DNA from: Rhodanobacter sp. C05
GTDB lineage: Bacteria; Pseudomonadota; Gammaproteobacteria; Xanthomonadales; Rhodanobacteraceae
Direction: 5' to 3'
DNA: 64,000 nucleotides
NCBI RefSeq assembly: GCF_002001165.1
Contig: NZ_MUNQ01000006.1
Location: forward strand, 62,001-126,000
Below are positions 9,211 through 18,196 of the stretch, in pieces. Under the pieces are notes generated by a model that was given only the letters and a program-made list of their open reading frames with translations, was not told the origin of the DNA and searched no databases. Positions within the stretch are counted from its first letter, which is position 1. Every line of letters starts with the position of its first letter. A program made the position numbers and the translations under genes.

Positions 9211-9582
9211 ATGGCAGCTGAAGGCTTTCGCGGCCCGAAACAGATCTGGCAGGCGTTCCAATGGTCGATGAAAGGCCTGCGGGCCGGATGGCGCCATGAG
9301 GCGTCGTTTCGCCTCGAAGCTTGCCTGGCCATCGTGCTGGTGCCGCTTGGCCTGTGGCTGGGTAACGGCGGACTGGAGAAATTCGCGCTGATCCTGGCGC
9401 CGTTGCTGGTGCTGTCGGCCGAATTGCTCAATTCGGCGATCGAGGCGGTGGTCGACAAGGTCAGCCCGGAATTCCACGAATTGGCCGGCCGCGCCAAGGA
9501 CATGGGCTCGGCGGCGGTGTTCCTGCTGCTGGTGCTGGTGGTGCTGAGCTGGGGGCTGATCCTGTTGCCGCGCTGGCTCTGA
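9211..9582 (+). CDS. dgkA: Diacylglycerol kinase
   Basis: This 123-residue protein matches the length of E. coli DgkA (122) and has three transmembrane helices (about 33-52, 57-77, 98-120). The family motif AELLNSAIEAVVDK, with the catalytic glutamates and the Asn, precedes the conserved KDMGSAAV loop. It phosphorylates diacylglycerol to phosphatidic acid at the inner membrane, recycling lipid released by membrane-derived oligosaccharide or LPS modification. The ribosome site is poor (GCATCGAG before the ATG). The next gene is convergent and ends 18 bp downstream. Confidence 0.95.
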   Translation: MAAEGFRGPKQIWQAFQWSMKGLRAGWRHEASFRLEACLAIVLVPLGLWLGNGGLEKFALILAPLLVLSAELLNSAIEAVVDKVSPEFHELAGRAKDMGSAAVFLLLVLVVLSWGLILLPRWL

Positions 9583-9600
9583 ACCGTCGCGGCAACTTCA

Positions 9601-10410
9601 TTACTGGATGTCTTTCTGCTCGTCCGCGTGTCTGGCCGGAGGCTTGGATGCATTGACATCCTGCAACGCGCCGACACTGACGGTGCCTGTCCACTCGCCG
9701 TCGCGCACCTTGAAATACTGCTTGGGATCCCAGCGCCAGGAAGCGTAGATATTGCCGCAGCCGGTCATCGGGGCGCCGTCGATGGTCTTGGCGCCACATG
9801 CCGGCATGGGGCCGGTGCCGTTGAATTGTTCGGGTGTGAGACTGCTCACCGAGTCGCTTCCGAAACCAAGATACGAGCCGGTCAACTCGCTACGGTTCCA
9901 GCGCAGGACCAGAGTCATGCGTTGCTTGGCGGTGGGATCGCCGTATTCGGGGTACAGCTTTTCCAGCGTTGCCTTGGCCTGCTCGCGCTGCTGCGCATCG
10001 AGCTGCGCCCATACCGCGTCGCGGGTGGCGAGGAATTGCGGATACTTCCGTTCGGCCGCGATCGCTATCCAGGCGAACGCGGTGACCGGATCCTTTTGCA
10101 CTCCCTGGCCGTTGAGATACATCAGGCCGATGCTGAGCTGCGACAGCTTGTCGGCATAGCGTGCGCCGATCAGGAAATACTTCATCGCAGCCTGGTAGTT
10201 GCCCGCAGCGTAGCGCTGCATGCCGGTGAATTCACCGTACTGGTCGGGATGGCCCCAGGTGGAACTGTGGCTCATCGCGTCCAGCACTTCCTGCGAGGTC
10301 TTGTCCTGTAGTGGGCCGGTTGCCGCCGGTTGGGCAATGGCCGTGTTGGCCACGTTCGCGAGCAGGCCACCGATAGCTGCGTAGATGATGCATTGACGTG
10401 CATGCCTCAT
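9601..10410 (-). CDS. Secreted Sel1-repeat-like protein
   Basis: This is a 269-residue protein with an N-terminal signal peptide (MRHARQC..., cleavage probably near AIA-QPA). Residues about 72-125 form one to two Sel1/TPR-like helical repeats (AAGNYQAAMKYFLIGARYA, GLMYLNGQGVQKDPVTAFAW). The C-terminal third (about 150-269) has four cysteines and no recognisable domain. The start at 10410 has AGGAGA seven bases upstream; the frame continues further upstream without a ribosome site. Sel1 proteins often mediate protein interactions in the periplasm; the specific role is unknown. It is divergent from the LemA gene. Confidence 0.8.
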   Translation of the reverse strand: MRHARQCIIYAAIGGLLANVANTAIAQPAATGPLQDKTSQEVLDAMSHSSTWGHPDQYGEFTGMQRYAAGNYQAAMKYFLIGARYADKLSQLSIGLMYLNGQGVQKDPVTAFAWIAIAAERKYPQFLATRDAVWAQLDAQQREQAKATLEKLYPEYGDPTAKQRMTLVLRWNRSELTGSYLGFGSDSVSSLTPEQFNGTGPMPACGAKTIDGAPMTGCGNIYASWRWDPKQYFKVRDGEWTGTVSVGALQDVNASKPPARHADEQKDIQ

Positions 10411-10624
10411 GATTGTCTCCTCTTCGCTCCCTGAGAAACGGGCAAGACCATATATCAAGACCATATATGTCGTACCCGCCAGACACATGTCGACTGCAGC
10501 TTAGTACCGATGCCGGGAGCAAAAAAGTGGTCAACGGACGTTGAATCCGGCCCGGCGTCCTGGAGTGATTGCGCTGCGCCAGCATGGATGCTGCAATGGC
10601 CGCACCATCGGCTGGAGTGATTTC

Positions 10625-11245
10625 ATGAATACCCTGCGTACATGCGTGCTGTTGCTGCTTGCCATCATGCTCTCGGGTTGCGGCTATAACGCCATGCAGC
10701 GACAGGACGAGGCAGTCAAGGCGGCCTGGTCGGAAGTGCTCAACCAGTACCAGCGCCGCGCCGATCTGGTGCCGAATCTGGTCAATACGGTGAAGGGCTA
10801 TGCCCAGCACGAGGAAAAAGTGTTCACCGAAGTCACCAACGCCCGCGCGAAAGTCGGCAGCATCCAGATGACGCCGGAGATGGCCAACGATCCGCAGGCG
10901 CTGGCGAAGTTCCAGGCAGCGCAGGGCGAGCTGGGCAATGCGTTGTCGCGGTTGATGGTGGTCAGCGAGAACTATCCCACCCTCAAGGCTGACGGCCTGT
11001 TCCAGAACCTGCAGGCGCAGCTGGAAGGTACCGAGAACCGGGTCACCGTGGCACGCAACCGCTATGTGCAGGCGGTGCAGGACTACAACTCGATGATCCG
11101 CACTTTCCCGAACAATCTCACCGCGAAGATGTTCGGTTACACGGTGAAGCCGAATTTCAGCGTGGACAACGAAAAGGCGATCTCCACGGCGCCGACGGTG
11201 GACTTTGGCAACAGCGCACCGGCACCCGCCGCCTCGGCGCACTGA
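10625..11245 (+). CDS. lemA: LemA family lipoprotein
   Basis: This 206-residue LemA-family protein has a lipoprotein signal ending in the lipobox LSGC. The body is the family's antiparallel helical bundle, with the diagnostic stretch VLNQYQRRADLVPNLVNTVKGYA and the late motif VQDYNSMIRTFPNNL. The start at 10625 was chosen because GGAGTGATTTC precedes it and the signal peptide follows; an upstream in-frame ATG lacks both. Its stop overlaps the next start by one base. LemA-TPM gene pairs are common, but their function is poorly defined; envelope stress or protein quality control is a frequent suggestion. Confidence 0.92.
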   Translation: MNTLRTCVLLLLAIMLSGCGYNAMQRQDEAVKAAWSEVLNQYQRRADLVPNLVNTVKGYAQHEEKVFTEVTNARAKVGSIQMTPEMANDPQALAKFQAAQGELGNALSRLMVVSENYPTLKADGLFQNLQAQLEGTENRVTVARNRYVQAVQDYNSMIRTFPNNLTAKMFGYTVKPNFSVDNEKAISTAPTVDFGNSAPAPAASAH

Positions 11246-12129
11246 TGAAGTTTCTGCGCTTGCCGCGCCTGTTGATGCTGCTGGCGATGGCGCTGCTATC
11301 GCTGTCGCCGGCTCTGCTGCAGGCGGACGAGGCCGTACCCAGGCTGGCACGTCACGTCACCGACCTCACAGGTACGCTGACCGCGATGCAGGTCGACCAG
11401 CTGGATGCGCAACTGGTCGCGCTGGAGAAAGCCAAAGGTGCGCAGCTGGTTGTGCTGATGGTCGGCAGCACGGCAGGACAGGATATCGACAGCTATTCGC
11501 TCGCGGTGGCCGAGGCGAACAAGATCGGGCGCAAGGGCATAGACGATGGAGTGTTCCTGCTGATCGTCAAGAACGATCGCAAGGTGCGCATCGAAGTGGG
11601 CTATGGCCTTGAAGGTGCGATTCCCGATGCAGCCTGTGCGCGGATCATTCGCGAGTACATCGCGCCGAAATTCCGCAGCAATGATTACTTCGGTGGCATC
11701 AGCGATGCGGTTGGCGCGCTGACCCAGCTGATCAATGGCGAGGCATTGCCGCCACCGGTGCAAGGCGCTCCCGGCGAGGCCCATGCCGGGCCCGGGTTGC
11801 AGAACAGCCTGATGATCGGCGTGTTCGTGGCCCTGTTCCTGCGCGGCATGCTCGGTCGGGCCAGTGCCTGGGTTCGCACGCCACTCGGCGCCGTGCTGAC
11901 CGGTGGGCTGTTGTGGCTGCTCGTCTCGATGGGTGCCGGCATCATCGGCGCGCTGATCGGCGGTGTGCTGATGCTGTTGCCAGGCGGTGCCGGGCGTTCC
12001 ATTGGCGGCGGTGGCTGGGGTGGTTTTGGCGGCTTCGGCGGTGGTGGAGGAGGCGGTTTTGGCGGCGGCGGCGGCTTCAGCGGTGGTGGTGGCAGCTTTG
12101 GTGGCGGCGGCGCTTCGGGGAGCTGGTGA
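11245..12129 (+). CDS. TPM-domain membrane protein with glycine-rich tail (YgcG-like)
   Basis: This 294-residue protein has a signal peptide, a TPM domain (about 35-170, with the family stretch RKGIDDGVFLLIVKNDRKVR and the GYGLEGAIPD motif), a membrane segment pair (about 188-200 and 212-245) and a C-terminal Gly/Phe/Ser-rich low-complexity tail (about 250-294). This order is typical of the YgcG family found beside lemA. Translation is coupled to lemA (TGATG) and to the next gene. The TPM domain should face the periplasm. A phosphatase activity is known for a plant member but cannot be assumed here. Confidence 0.9.
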   Translation: MKFLRLPRLLMLLAMALLSLSPALLQADEAVPRLARHVTDLTGTLTAMQVDQLDAQLVALEKAKGAQLVVLMVGSTAGQDIDSYSLAVAEANKIGRKGIDDGVFLLIVKNDRKVRIEVGYGLEGAIPDAACARIIREYIAPKFRSNDYFGGISDAVGALTQLINGEALPPPVQGAPGEAHAGPGLQNSLMIGVFVALFLRGMLGRASAWVRTPLGAVLTGGLLWLLVSMGAGIIGALIGGVLMLLPGGAGRSIGGGGWGGFGGFGGGGGGGFGGGGGFSGGGGSFGGGGASGSW

Positions 12130-12632
12130 TGGCGCGCATGCAGCGAGTGCTGACCAATCTGTTCGGCAACTGGTTTCAGTTGCGCCGATGCTTTCCTGCC
12201 GCGCTGCTCGACGAGATGACCACGGCGATTGCCGCCGGTGAATGCACCCATCGCGGTGAGCTCCGTTTTGCGATCGAGTCGCGGCTGGCCCCGCTGGCGG
12301 TACTGGAAGGCCTCGATGCGTCTACCCGCGCACGGCAGGTATTCGGCCAGTTGCGGGTATGGGATACCGAGCACAACAGCGGCGTATTGCTCTATGTACT
12401 GATGGCCGAGCACCGTATCGAGATCATCGCCGACCGCGGCATCGCTGCGAGGGTGACGGCAGCCGAATGGGATGCGATCTGCGCACGCATGCGCGAATGC
12501 TATGCGCGTGGCCAATGGCGCGACGGTAGCCTCGAAGGCATCGCCGCGGCGCATGCCTTGCTGCTGCGGCATTTTCCCGGCAATGACAAGGCCAATCCGG
12601 ACGAACTGCCGGACCGGCCAGTGCTGCTGTAG
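12129..12632 (+). CDS. TPM-domain protein (second, without signal peptide)
   Basis: This 167-residue protein starts within the stop of the preceding gene (GTGATGG). It has a degenerate TPM-like core: VWDTEHNSGVLLYVLMAEHRIEIIADRGI matches the conserved strand of the TPM family, preceded by an acidic/helical region. No signal peptide or tail is seen, so it is likely cytoplasmic or membrane-peripheral. It closes the lemA-TPM-TPM operon. The paired architecture (one exported, one short TPM protein) recurs in proteobacteria; function unknown. The downstream neighbour is convergent, separated by that gene's terminator. Confidence 0.85.
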   Translation: MARMQRVLTNLFGNWFQLRRCFPAALLDEMTTAIAAGECTHRGELRFAIESRLAPLAVLEGLDASTRARQVFGQLRVWDTEHNSGVLLYVLMAEHRIEIIADRGIAARVTAAEWDAICARMRECYARGQWRDGSLEGIAAAHALLLRHFPGNDKANPDELPDRPVLL

Positions 12633-12686
12633 GCGACTGCATCAACCGCCAGTGCGCGGACCTCTTCCCGCATGCTGCAACAAGGC

Positions 12687-12716
12687 AAAAAAATGGGGCC
12701 GGCAAGAGCCGGCCCC
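12687..12716 (-). terminator. Intrinsic terminator of the TonB-dependent receptor gene
   Basis: A perfect 9-bp stem GGGGCCGGC / GCCGGCCCC with an AAGA loop (as read on the plus strand) is followed, on the minus strand, by a run of seven T residues after CA. It lies 30 bp beyond the receptor stop codon and between convergent genes. Confidence 0.88.
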
Positions 12717-12745
12717 AAGGCTGCGTCAGAAGATCGATGTGCCGA

Positions 12746-15661
12746 TCAGAAGTTGTAGTTGACGCCGACGTAGTAGCTGCGGCCGAGGGCATCGTACATG
12801 CCGGCACCTTCGCTACCGACACCGAAGACGTTGACCGGCGGATCGCGGTCGAACACGTTGGTAATGCCCACGTACGCCTGCAGGCCCGTCTTGTCGAAGG
12901 TGTAGCTGACCTTGGCGTCGTTGAAGAAGCCTGCGCCGTAGCGGATCGGCGTGGTGGAGGTCGGGTTCGACTTGTAGCTCTCGTTGCTCACGCGCAGCAT
13001 CGACGAGAAGTAACGGGTGTTCCAGTTGAGCATCAAGTTGTTCAACGTGTAGGTAGCGCGCAGCGAAGCCTTCCATTTCGGGAAGCCGAACGTGCCGTTG
13101 TCCTGGATCGACTCGTCCTTGTCGTCCTGGAACGGATATTCGGTGAATGCGATCACCTTCGTGGCATCCAGGTTCCAGCGCATGGTGCCGGCACCCAGGG
13201 CATGCGTGTAGTACGTGCCGATGTCGACACCCGAGGTCTTCAGCGCCGAGATGTTCTGCACGATCGACTGGACGTAGTTGATCTCATGCTCGCTGTCGCG
13301 GGTCATGTTGCTGCAGTAGATGTTGTCGATGCCGCTGGGCGAATCCACGCAACGCGCGACGGTTTCCTGGCCGCTGATGGCGCTGATCGCGTCGGTCAGC
13401 TTGATGTTCCAGTAGTCCACGGTCAGGCCGAAGCCGTCGAGGAACTGCGGAGTGAACACCATGCCTGCGGTCCAGGTGCGGCCCTGTTCCGGCTTCAGGT
13501 TCGGGTTGCTGCCCGAGATGCCCTGCACCGAGCTGGTACGGGTCGACTGGAAGTCGGCCGGCACACCTTGCGCGGCGCAGTTGGCCGCGCGGACTGCCGG
13601 GTCCTTGGCGTTCTTGAGCTGGTTGACCGAGCATGGATCAGTGATCGTGAAGAAGTTCTGCGACTGGCCGCTGAACAGTTCGTCGATGTTCGGTGCACGC
13701 ACGGCGCTGGACACCGTGCCGCGCAGACGGACATTGTCGTCGATGGCCCAGTCCAGACCCCAGCGCCAGGCCTTGGTGTGACCGATGGTGCTGTAGTCGG
13801 AGAAGCGTACGGCGGCATCGAAGGTCAGGTTCTTGGCGAGGCTGCGGTTGGACAGCAGCGGCATAGCGGTCTCGATATAGCCTTCCTTCACGTCATACGC
13901 ACCACCCGAGCTCGGGATCGCGTTGAGGAAGGTGAGGCCGGCGACGTCCAGCGGATCGGTGTTCTGGCGGCTGCTCTCGCGACGGAACTCGACGCCACCG
14001 ACGATGCTGGCTGCGCCAGCATCGCCCGGCATCTCGAACAGGTTGTTGTTGGTGATCGTGCCGCCACCGACAAACTGGGTCAGCTTGGACTTGGTGGTGG
14101 TCGCGGTATTGAACCATTGCGCTGCGGCCGGGTTGATCGCACCGGCGCCGAACAGGCTGGTGGGTACGCAGCCGGCCACGTCGAGCGGATTAAATACCGT
14201 GCCGGTGCCCGTGTTGACCGAGTTCGGATCCAGCGTCGAGCGGCAGACGATATTGCCGTTGCTGTCGCGCACCGCGTCGATCGACGCGTTGAAACGGTCG
14301 ACAATCCGGTTGTTGAGGTTATGGCGGGTCTCGCTGGTTTCGCCATAGTTCACCGAGGCGTCGTATTCCCAGTCGCCGGTGATGAGGCCGTTGGCGCCGA
14401 ACACGGTACGCACGGTGTCGCGCTTGGTGTCTTCGCCACGGCGACCCGCATCCGTGTCGAAGCGCGACAAGGTGATCAACTTGAGGTTGTTGGCGTCCAT
14501 CAGCGCAGCGAGGCTGGGCGTGATGTACGCATTGTCGCGCGCGATCTTGTAGGGCGCATGGCTGGTGCTGGAAAACGCCGGCTGGCTGAATTTCTTGACG
14601 TCGGCGTGGTTGTAGGTGCCTTCGGCGTACAGACGGTGGTCTGGCGTAATGTCGAACGAGGCGACTGCGCTCAGCGTGGTGCGGCCGTAGCGCGGCTGCA
14701 GCTGGGAGACCGAGTTGAGATCCAGGTAGTCGCAATCCTGGCAGCGGCCGGCGTTGTCATAGATGCCGTCGAAGCGCTGTTTGCGTACGCTGCCGTCCGG
14801 ATTGAACACGTAGCGGTTGGTGATGTCGGTCGAGGTCTTGCCGAGGTAGAACGTGCCGCTGTCCAGATTGGTGTAGCCGCCGGCATTGTTGAACAATGCG
14901 GTATCGGTCGGGCCGTTCGGCGTCTTGATCGCGGCGTAGGACTTCTGGCCAAAGCGGTCGCGGAACTCCAGCGCCGCCTGGTCGCTGTGCTCCACCGACA
15001 CCGCCACGTTGCCGCGGTCCTGGGCGAAGTTCATGCCGCCGCTCAGCGAGAGCAGCTCCTTGTTGAAGCCACCGTGCTCGGAGCTGCCGAACTGCGCATG
15101 CAGGTTGGCGCCCTGATAGTTTTTCTTCAGGATGAAGTTGACCACGCCGGTGACGGCATCGGCACCGTACACCGCCGAGGCGCCACCAGTGATGATTTCC
15201 ACGCGCTCGATCCAGTCGGCGGGGATCATGTTCACGTCGACTGCCGTGCTGCCGGCGGTGGCGCCGACGAAGCGGCGGCCATTGACCAGCACCAGCGTAC
15301 GGTCCGTGCCGAGATTGCGCAGATCCTGCGACTGCACGCCGGCGGTGCCGATGTAGCGGGTCGAGTTGCCCATGGTGAACGTGGTGGCCAACTGCGGGAT
15401 CGTGGTCATCACGTCACCGATGTTGGTCGCGCCGGTCGCCTTGATGTCAGCGGAGGTGAGCACGCTCACCGGAGTGGGCGAAATCACGTTCGGGTTCGAG
15501 ATGCGGCTGCCGGTTACCGTCACGGTATCGAGCTGCTTGGTCTTGCTGGCGGTGGCGCTGTCCTGGGCCACGGTGGCGGCCGCATCCTGCGCAGAGACTG
15601 TCCACGTCTGCAGTATCAGCGCTGCCGCGATGGCGGTAGCGAGCAAAGTCTTTTGTTTCAT
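12746..15661 (-). CDS. TonB-dependent outer-membrane receptor
   Basis: This 971-residue protein has a signal peptide (MKQKTLLATAIAAAL..., cleaved near SAQ-DAA) and a plug domain (about 45-170), with TVTVTGSRI as the region after the TonB box and VLVNGRRF and GGASAVYGADAVTGVVNFILK as classic plug motifs. A 22-strand barrel follows, ending in the aromatic C-terminus YVGVNYNF. The size and Ser/Asn-rich plug start resemble the large receptors common in Xanthomonadales that take up peptides or carbohydrate polymers. I chose ATG 15661, where the signal peptide begins; the frame stays open 19 codons upstream. The ribosome site is weak (GGAG, 12 bases away). It is monocistronic with its own terminator. 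Ligand unknown. Confidence 0.93.
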   Translation of the reverse strand: MKQKTLLATAIAAALILQTWTVSAQDAAATVAQDSATASKTKQLDTVTVTGSRISNPNVISPTPVSVLTSADIKATGATNIGDVMTTIPQLATTFTMGNSTRYIGTAGVQSQDLRNLGTDRTLVLVNGRRFVGATAGSTAVDVNMIPADWIERVEIITGGASAVYGADAVTGVVNFILKKNYQGANLHAQFGSSEHGGFNKELLSLSGGMNFAQDRGNVAVSVEHSDQAALEFRDRFGQKSYAAIKTPNGPTDTALFNNAGGYTNLDSGTFYLGKTSTDITNRYVFNPDGSVRKQRFDGIYDNAGRCQDCDYLDLNSVSQLQPRYGRTTLSAVASFDITPDHRLYAEGTYNHADVKKFSQPAFSSTSHAPYKIARDNAYITPSLAALMDANNLKLITLSRFDTDAGRRGEDTKRDTVRTVFGANGLITGDWEYDASVNYGETSETRHNLNNRIVDRFNASIDAVRDSNGNIVCRSTLDPNSVNTGTGTVFNPLDVAGCVPTSLFGAGAINPAAAQWFNTATTTKSKLTQFVGGGTITNNNLFEMPGDAGAASIVGGVEFRRESSRQNTDPLDVAGLTFLNAIPSSGGAYDVKEGYIETAMPLLSNRSLAKNLTFDAAVRFSDYSTIGHTKAWRWGLDWAIDDNVRLRGTVSSAVRAPNIDELFSGQSQNFFTITDPCSVNQLKNAKDPAVRAANCAAQGVPADFQSTRTSSVQGISGSNPNLKPEQGRTWTAGMVFTPQFLDGFGLTVDYWNIKLTDAISAISGQETVARCVDSPSGIDNIYCSNMTRDSEHEINYVQSIVQNISALKTSGVDIGTYYTHALGAGTMRWNLDATKVIAFTEYPFQDDKDESIQDNGTFGFPKWKASLRATYTLNNLMLNWNTRYFSSMLRVSNESYKSNPTSTTPIRYGAGFFNDAKVSYTFDKTGLQAYVGITNVFDRDPPVNVFGVGSEGAGMYDALGRSYYVGVNYNF

Positions 15662-16277
15662 GATCTGGAAAAACTCCGAGCAAAAGCAGCCGTGGACCAG
15701 CTTTGGAAAGCCGGTCATTCAGGCATCTGGGACGGCGCGTCTTACCCGGGGTTGGGATTACGCACCACGGCATCGTCGAGCTTGAGGGAAAGACGAAGTG
15801 GTGCCGACGTTAAGTCAAAACTCGGTCGATTCGCAAGAAAAAACGTCATGAAATTACGTCATTGCCCGTTGATGAGCGTTCGAAAGCAGCGTTTGAAGTG
15901 CCCAATCAAGCGGACAGTAGCGATGAAGTCCGCTTTTTCGGATCTTGCCGGACACGGATAGCTGGCGATGGCGCGGCGACTGGCTTCGGCATTCTTGAGT
16001 GTTGGCGGATTGCCATCGAACTTCATGTGGCGCGCTCCGTACGTGGAGCGGCGCGATGATCCGCCGGGCCGCCGCATCGAAGATGCCGGCGTCAGGCGTT
16101 CGATCCGAGCTTCCCCTTGGCCTGCGGACATGGCCGGCGTGGCCCGCCACAGACGGTACATCAGGGCGTGCCGACACGAGTCGCATCCTTTGACCACTCG
16201 GGACCGGTGATCGAATGGCTGACCTCCATAAGCGCCGGCCCGGATACACTTGGTCTTTGCCAGCCACTGTTGCCGCC
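15662..16277. other. 616-bp divergent intergenic region (TonB receptor / lgt)
   Basis: This is an unusually long gap for this chromosome. It carries no recognised protein gene. It contains one terminator-like hairpin with a T-run (15908-15938), and must contain promoters for the receptor and lgt. A 37-codon frame at 15848-15961 spans the hairpin but lacks support. A small RNA is possible. Confidence 0.5.
15908..15938 (+). terminator. Orphan intrinsic-terminator-like hairpin
   Basis: AAGCGGAC and GTCCGCTT form a perfect 8-bp stem around a 12-base loop, followed on the plus strand by TTT and then CGG (five consecutive T including the stem end). No gene precedes it on the plus strand, so it might end an unannotated small transcript; read on the minus strand it has only a weak T tail. 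Confidence 0.5.
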
Positions 16278-17174
16278 ATGCCCCAGCCTTTCGTCGTTGA
16301 CTTCAATCCGGTGGCTTTTCACCTCGGTCCGATCCAGGTGCACTGGTATGGACTGATGTATCTGCTCGGCTTCCTGAGCGTTGCCGTGCTGGGTGAATAT
16401 CGCCGCCGTCACGGGCGATTGCCGGTCAGCCGGGATGCGCTGGGCGACCTGTTTTTCTACGGCATGATGGGTGTGATCGTCGGCGGCCGCGTCTGGTACA
16501 TGCTGTTTTACTACGCCGGTGGCATCCACTGGATCTGGAACGAGCCGCTGGCCCTGTTCAAGGTGTGGGATGGCGGCATGAGCTTTCATGGCGGCCTGCT
16601 CGGCGTGCTGGCGGCCGTCTGGTGGTGGTCACGCCGACAGCACCTGCACTTCTTCGACACGGTGGATTTCGTCGCACCGCTGGTGCCTATCGGACTGGGT
16701 CTCGGCCGGCTGGGCAATTTCATCAATGGTGAGCTGTGGGGCAAGCCCACTGCGCTGGCGTGGGGCATGCTGTTTCCGAATGCACGGGCGGATGACGTGG
16801 CTTATGTCGACAGCCACCCGGCATGGTTGCCGCAGCTGCAGCAGTTCGGTGGCCTGGTCCGCCATCCGTCGCAGCTGTACGAGCTGGCGCTGGAGGGCAT
16901 CGTGATGTTTGTCGTGGTATGGCTGGTGTCGATGAAGCCACGGCCGCGATATCTCGTGTCGGGTCTGTTCGCGCTGATGTACGGCTGCTTCCGCATTGCC
17001 GTGGAATTCGTGCGGCTGCCGGATCCGCAACTGGGTTACCTGGCATTCGGTTGGGTGACGATGGGGCAGCTGCAGTCACTGCCGCTGATCGTGATCGGCC
17101 TGTGGCTGGTCTTCTTGTCGCGCCGGGCACCCACGCTGCGTCTTTACACGGTTGCCATGCCGGGCAAGGAGTAA
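16278..17174 (+). CDS. lgt: Prolipoprotein diacylglyceryl transferase
   Basis: This 298-residue integral membrane enzyme has about seven helices. It transfers diacylglycerol from phosphatidylglycerol to the lipobox cysteine of prolipoproteins, the first step of lipoprotein maturation. The Lgt signature [13 protein letters not shown] is present, along with the N-terminal [11 protein letters not shown] and the MSFHGGLLG segment containing the catalytic-region His. I start at ATG 16278 because [14 protein letters not shown] matches the family's N-terminus; the frame continues upstream as ordinary soluble sequence without support. The ribosome site is not obvious. thyA begins 3 bp after its stop, so the two are almost certainly co-transcribed, a pairing common in proteobacteria. 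Confidence 0.96.
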   Translation: MPQPFVVDFNPVAFHLGPIQVHWYGLMYLLGFLSVAVLGEYRRRHGRLPVSRDALGDLFFYGMMGVIVGGRVWYMLFYYAGGIHWIWNEPLALFKVWDGGMSFHGGLLGVLAAVWWWSRRQHLHFFDTVDFVAPLVPIGLGLGRLGNFINGELWGKPTALAWGMLFPNARADDVAYVDSHPAWLPQLQQFGGLVRHPSQLYELALEGIVMFVVVWLVSMKPRPRYLVSGLFALMYGCFRIAVEFVRLPDPQLGYLAFGWVTMGQLQSLPLIVIGLWLVFLSRRAPTLRLYTVAMPGKE

Positions 17175-17177
17175 GGG

Positions 17178-17972
17178 ATGCGCGCCTACCTCGACCTGTT
17201 GCGCCACGTCCTCGAGCACGGTACTGAAAAGACCGATCGCACCGGCACCGGCACGCGTAGCGTGTTCGGCTGGCAGATGCGTTTCGATCTCACGGAAGGT
17301 TTCCCGCTGGTCACCACCAAGAAGCTGCACCTGAAGTCCATCGTGCATGAGCTGATCTGGTTCCTGCGTGGCGATACCAACATCGCCTACCTGAAGGAAC
17401 ACGGCGTGCGGATCTGGGACGAATGGGCAGATGCGAATGGCGACCTAGGTCCGGTTTACGGCCAGCAGTGGCGTGCGTGGCCGACCGCCGATGGCGGCGT
17501 GGTCGACCAGATCCGCTGGGTGGTCGATGAGATCAGGCGCAACCCCGATTCACGTCGGCTGATCGTCAGCGCGTGGAACGTCGGCGAGCTGCCGAAGATG
17601 GCACTGCTGCCATGCCACAGCCTGTTCCAGTTCTACGTGGCGGACGGCAAGCTGAGCTGCCAGCTGTACCAGCGCTCGGGCGACATCTTCCTCGGCGTGC
17701 CGTTCAACATCGCCAGCTACGCACTGCTCACCCACATGGTGGCGCAGGTGTGCGGGCTCGATGTGGGCGATTTCGTGCACACGCTGGGCGATGCGCACCT
17801 GTACAACAACCACGTCGAACAGGCGCGGTTGCAGCTGACCCGTGAACCCGGGCCGCTGCCGCGATTGCAACTCAATCCCGAGGTACGTTCGCTGCTCGAT
17901 TTCCGCTACGAAGACATCGTCATCGAAGGCTATGCGCCGCTTCCAGCGATCAAGGCCGCCGTCGCCGTGTAG
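17178..17972 (+). CDS. thyA: Thymidylate synthase
   Basis: This 264-residue enzyme has the same length as E. coli ThyA. It methylates dUMP to dTMP using methylene-tetrahydrofolate, giving dihydrofolate. The catalytic Cys146 lies in [12 protein letters not shown], at the E. coli position; the phosphate-binding arginines ([18 protein letters not shown]) and folate-site residues (FNIASYALL) are intact. GGAGTAAGG precedes the ATG and overlaps the lgt stop. With folA 224 bp downstream, the region couples dTMP synthesis to dihydrofolate recycling. Confidence 0.97.
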   Translation: MRAYLDLLRHVLEHGTEKTDRTGTGTRSVFGWQMRFDLTEGFPLVTTKKLHLKSIVHELIWFLRGDTNIAYLKEHGVRIWDEWADANGDLGPVYGQQWRAWPTADGGVVDQIRWVVDEIRRNPDSRRLIVSAWNVGELPKMALLPCHSLFQFYVADGKLSCQLYQRSGDIFLGVPFNIASYALLTHMVAQVCGLDVGDFVHTLGDAHLYNNHVEQARLQLTREPGPLPRLQLNPEVRSLLDFRYEDIVIEGYAPLPAIKAAVAV

Positions 17973-18196
17973 GACACACCCGACTTACTGCGGTCGTGCG
18001 CGAAAGGATTTCGCCGCGGCCGCACAAACCCATGCACCGCAAAAATTTGCCACTCGCCAGACCGTCCACAACTGCATGCCAGGCGGCCACGTCATCACCG
18101 CTGGGATGCAGCGCATCCTGCTAAGATTCGGGGCATTCGGCAGCGCCATCCGCAGGTGCGGGCCACTCCATCGAACATGCCTTCCAAGGACTTCAC

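Noticed and set aside
8976-9221. 81-codon frame in the gap before dgkA
   Set aside because: No ribosome site and no recognisable content; overlaps the dgkA start.
11995-12125. Tandem GGCGGT-like repeats
   Set aside because: They encode the glycine-rich tail of the TPM-domain protein and are explained by coding, not by a separate repeat element.
12737-15961. Very long open frame on the plus strand opposite the TonB-dependent receptor gene
   Set aside because: It is an antisense shadow of a high-GC gene: no ribosome site, no domain, and composition typical of reversed codons. The opposite strand has a full receptor with signal peptide and terminator.
15848-15961. 37-codon frame on the plus strand spanning the orphan hairpin
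   Set aside because: No ribosome site, contains the terminator-like stem, and the product (basic, Cys-containing) has no recognisable feature.
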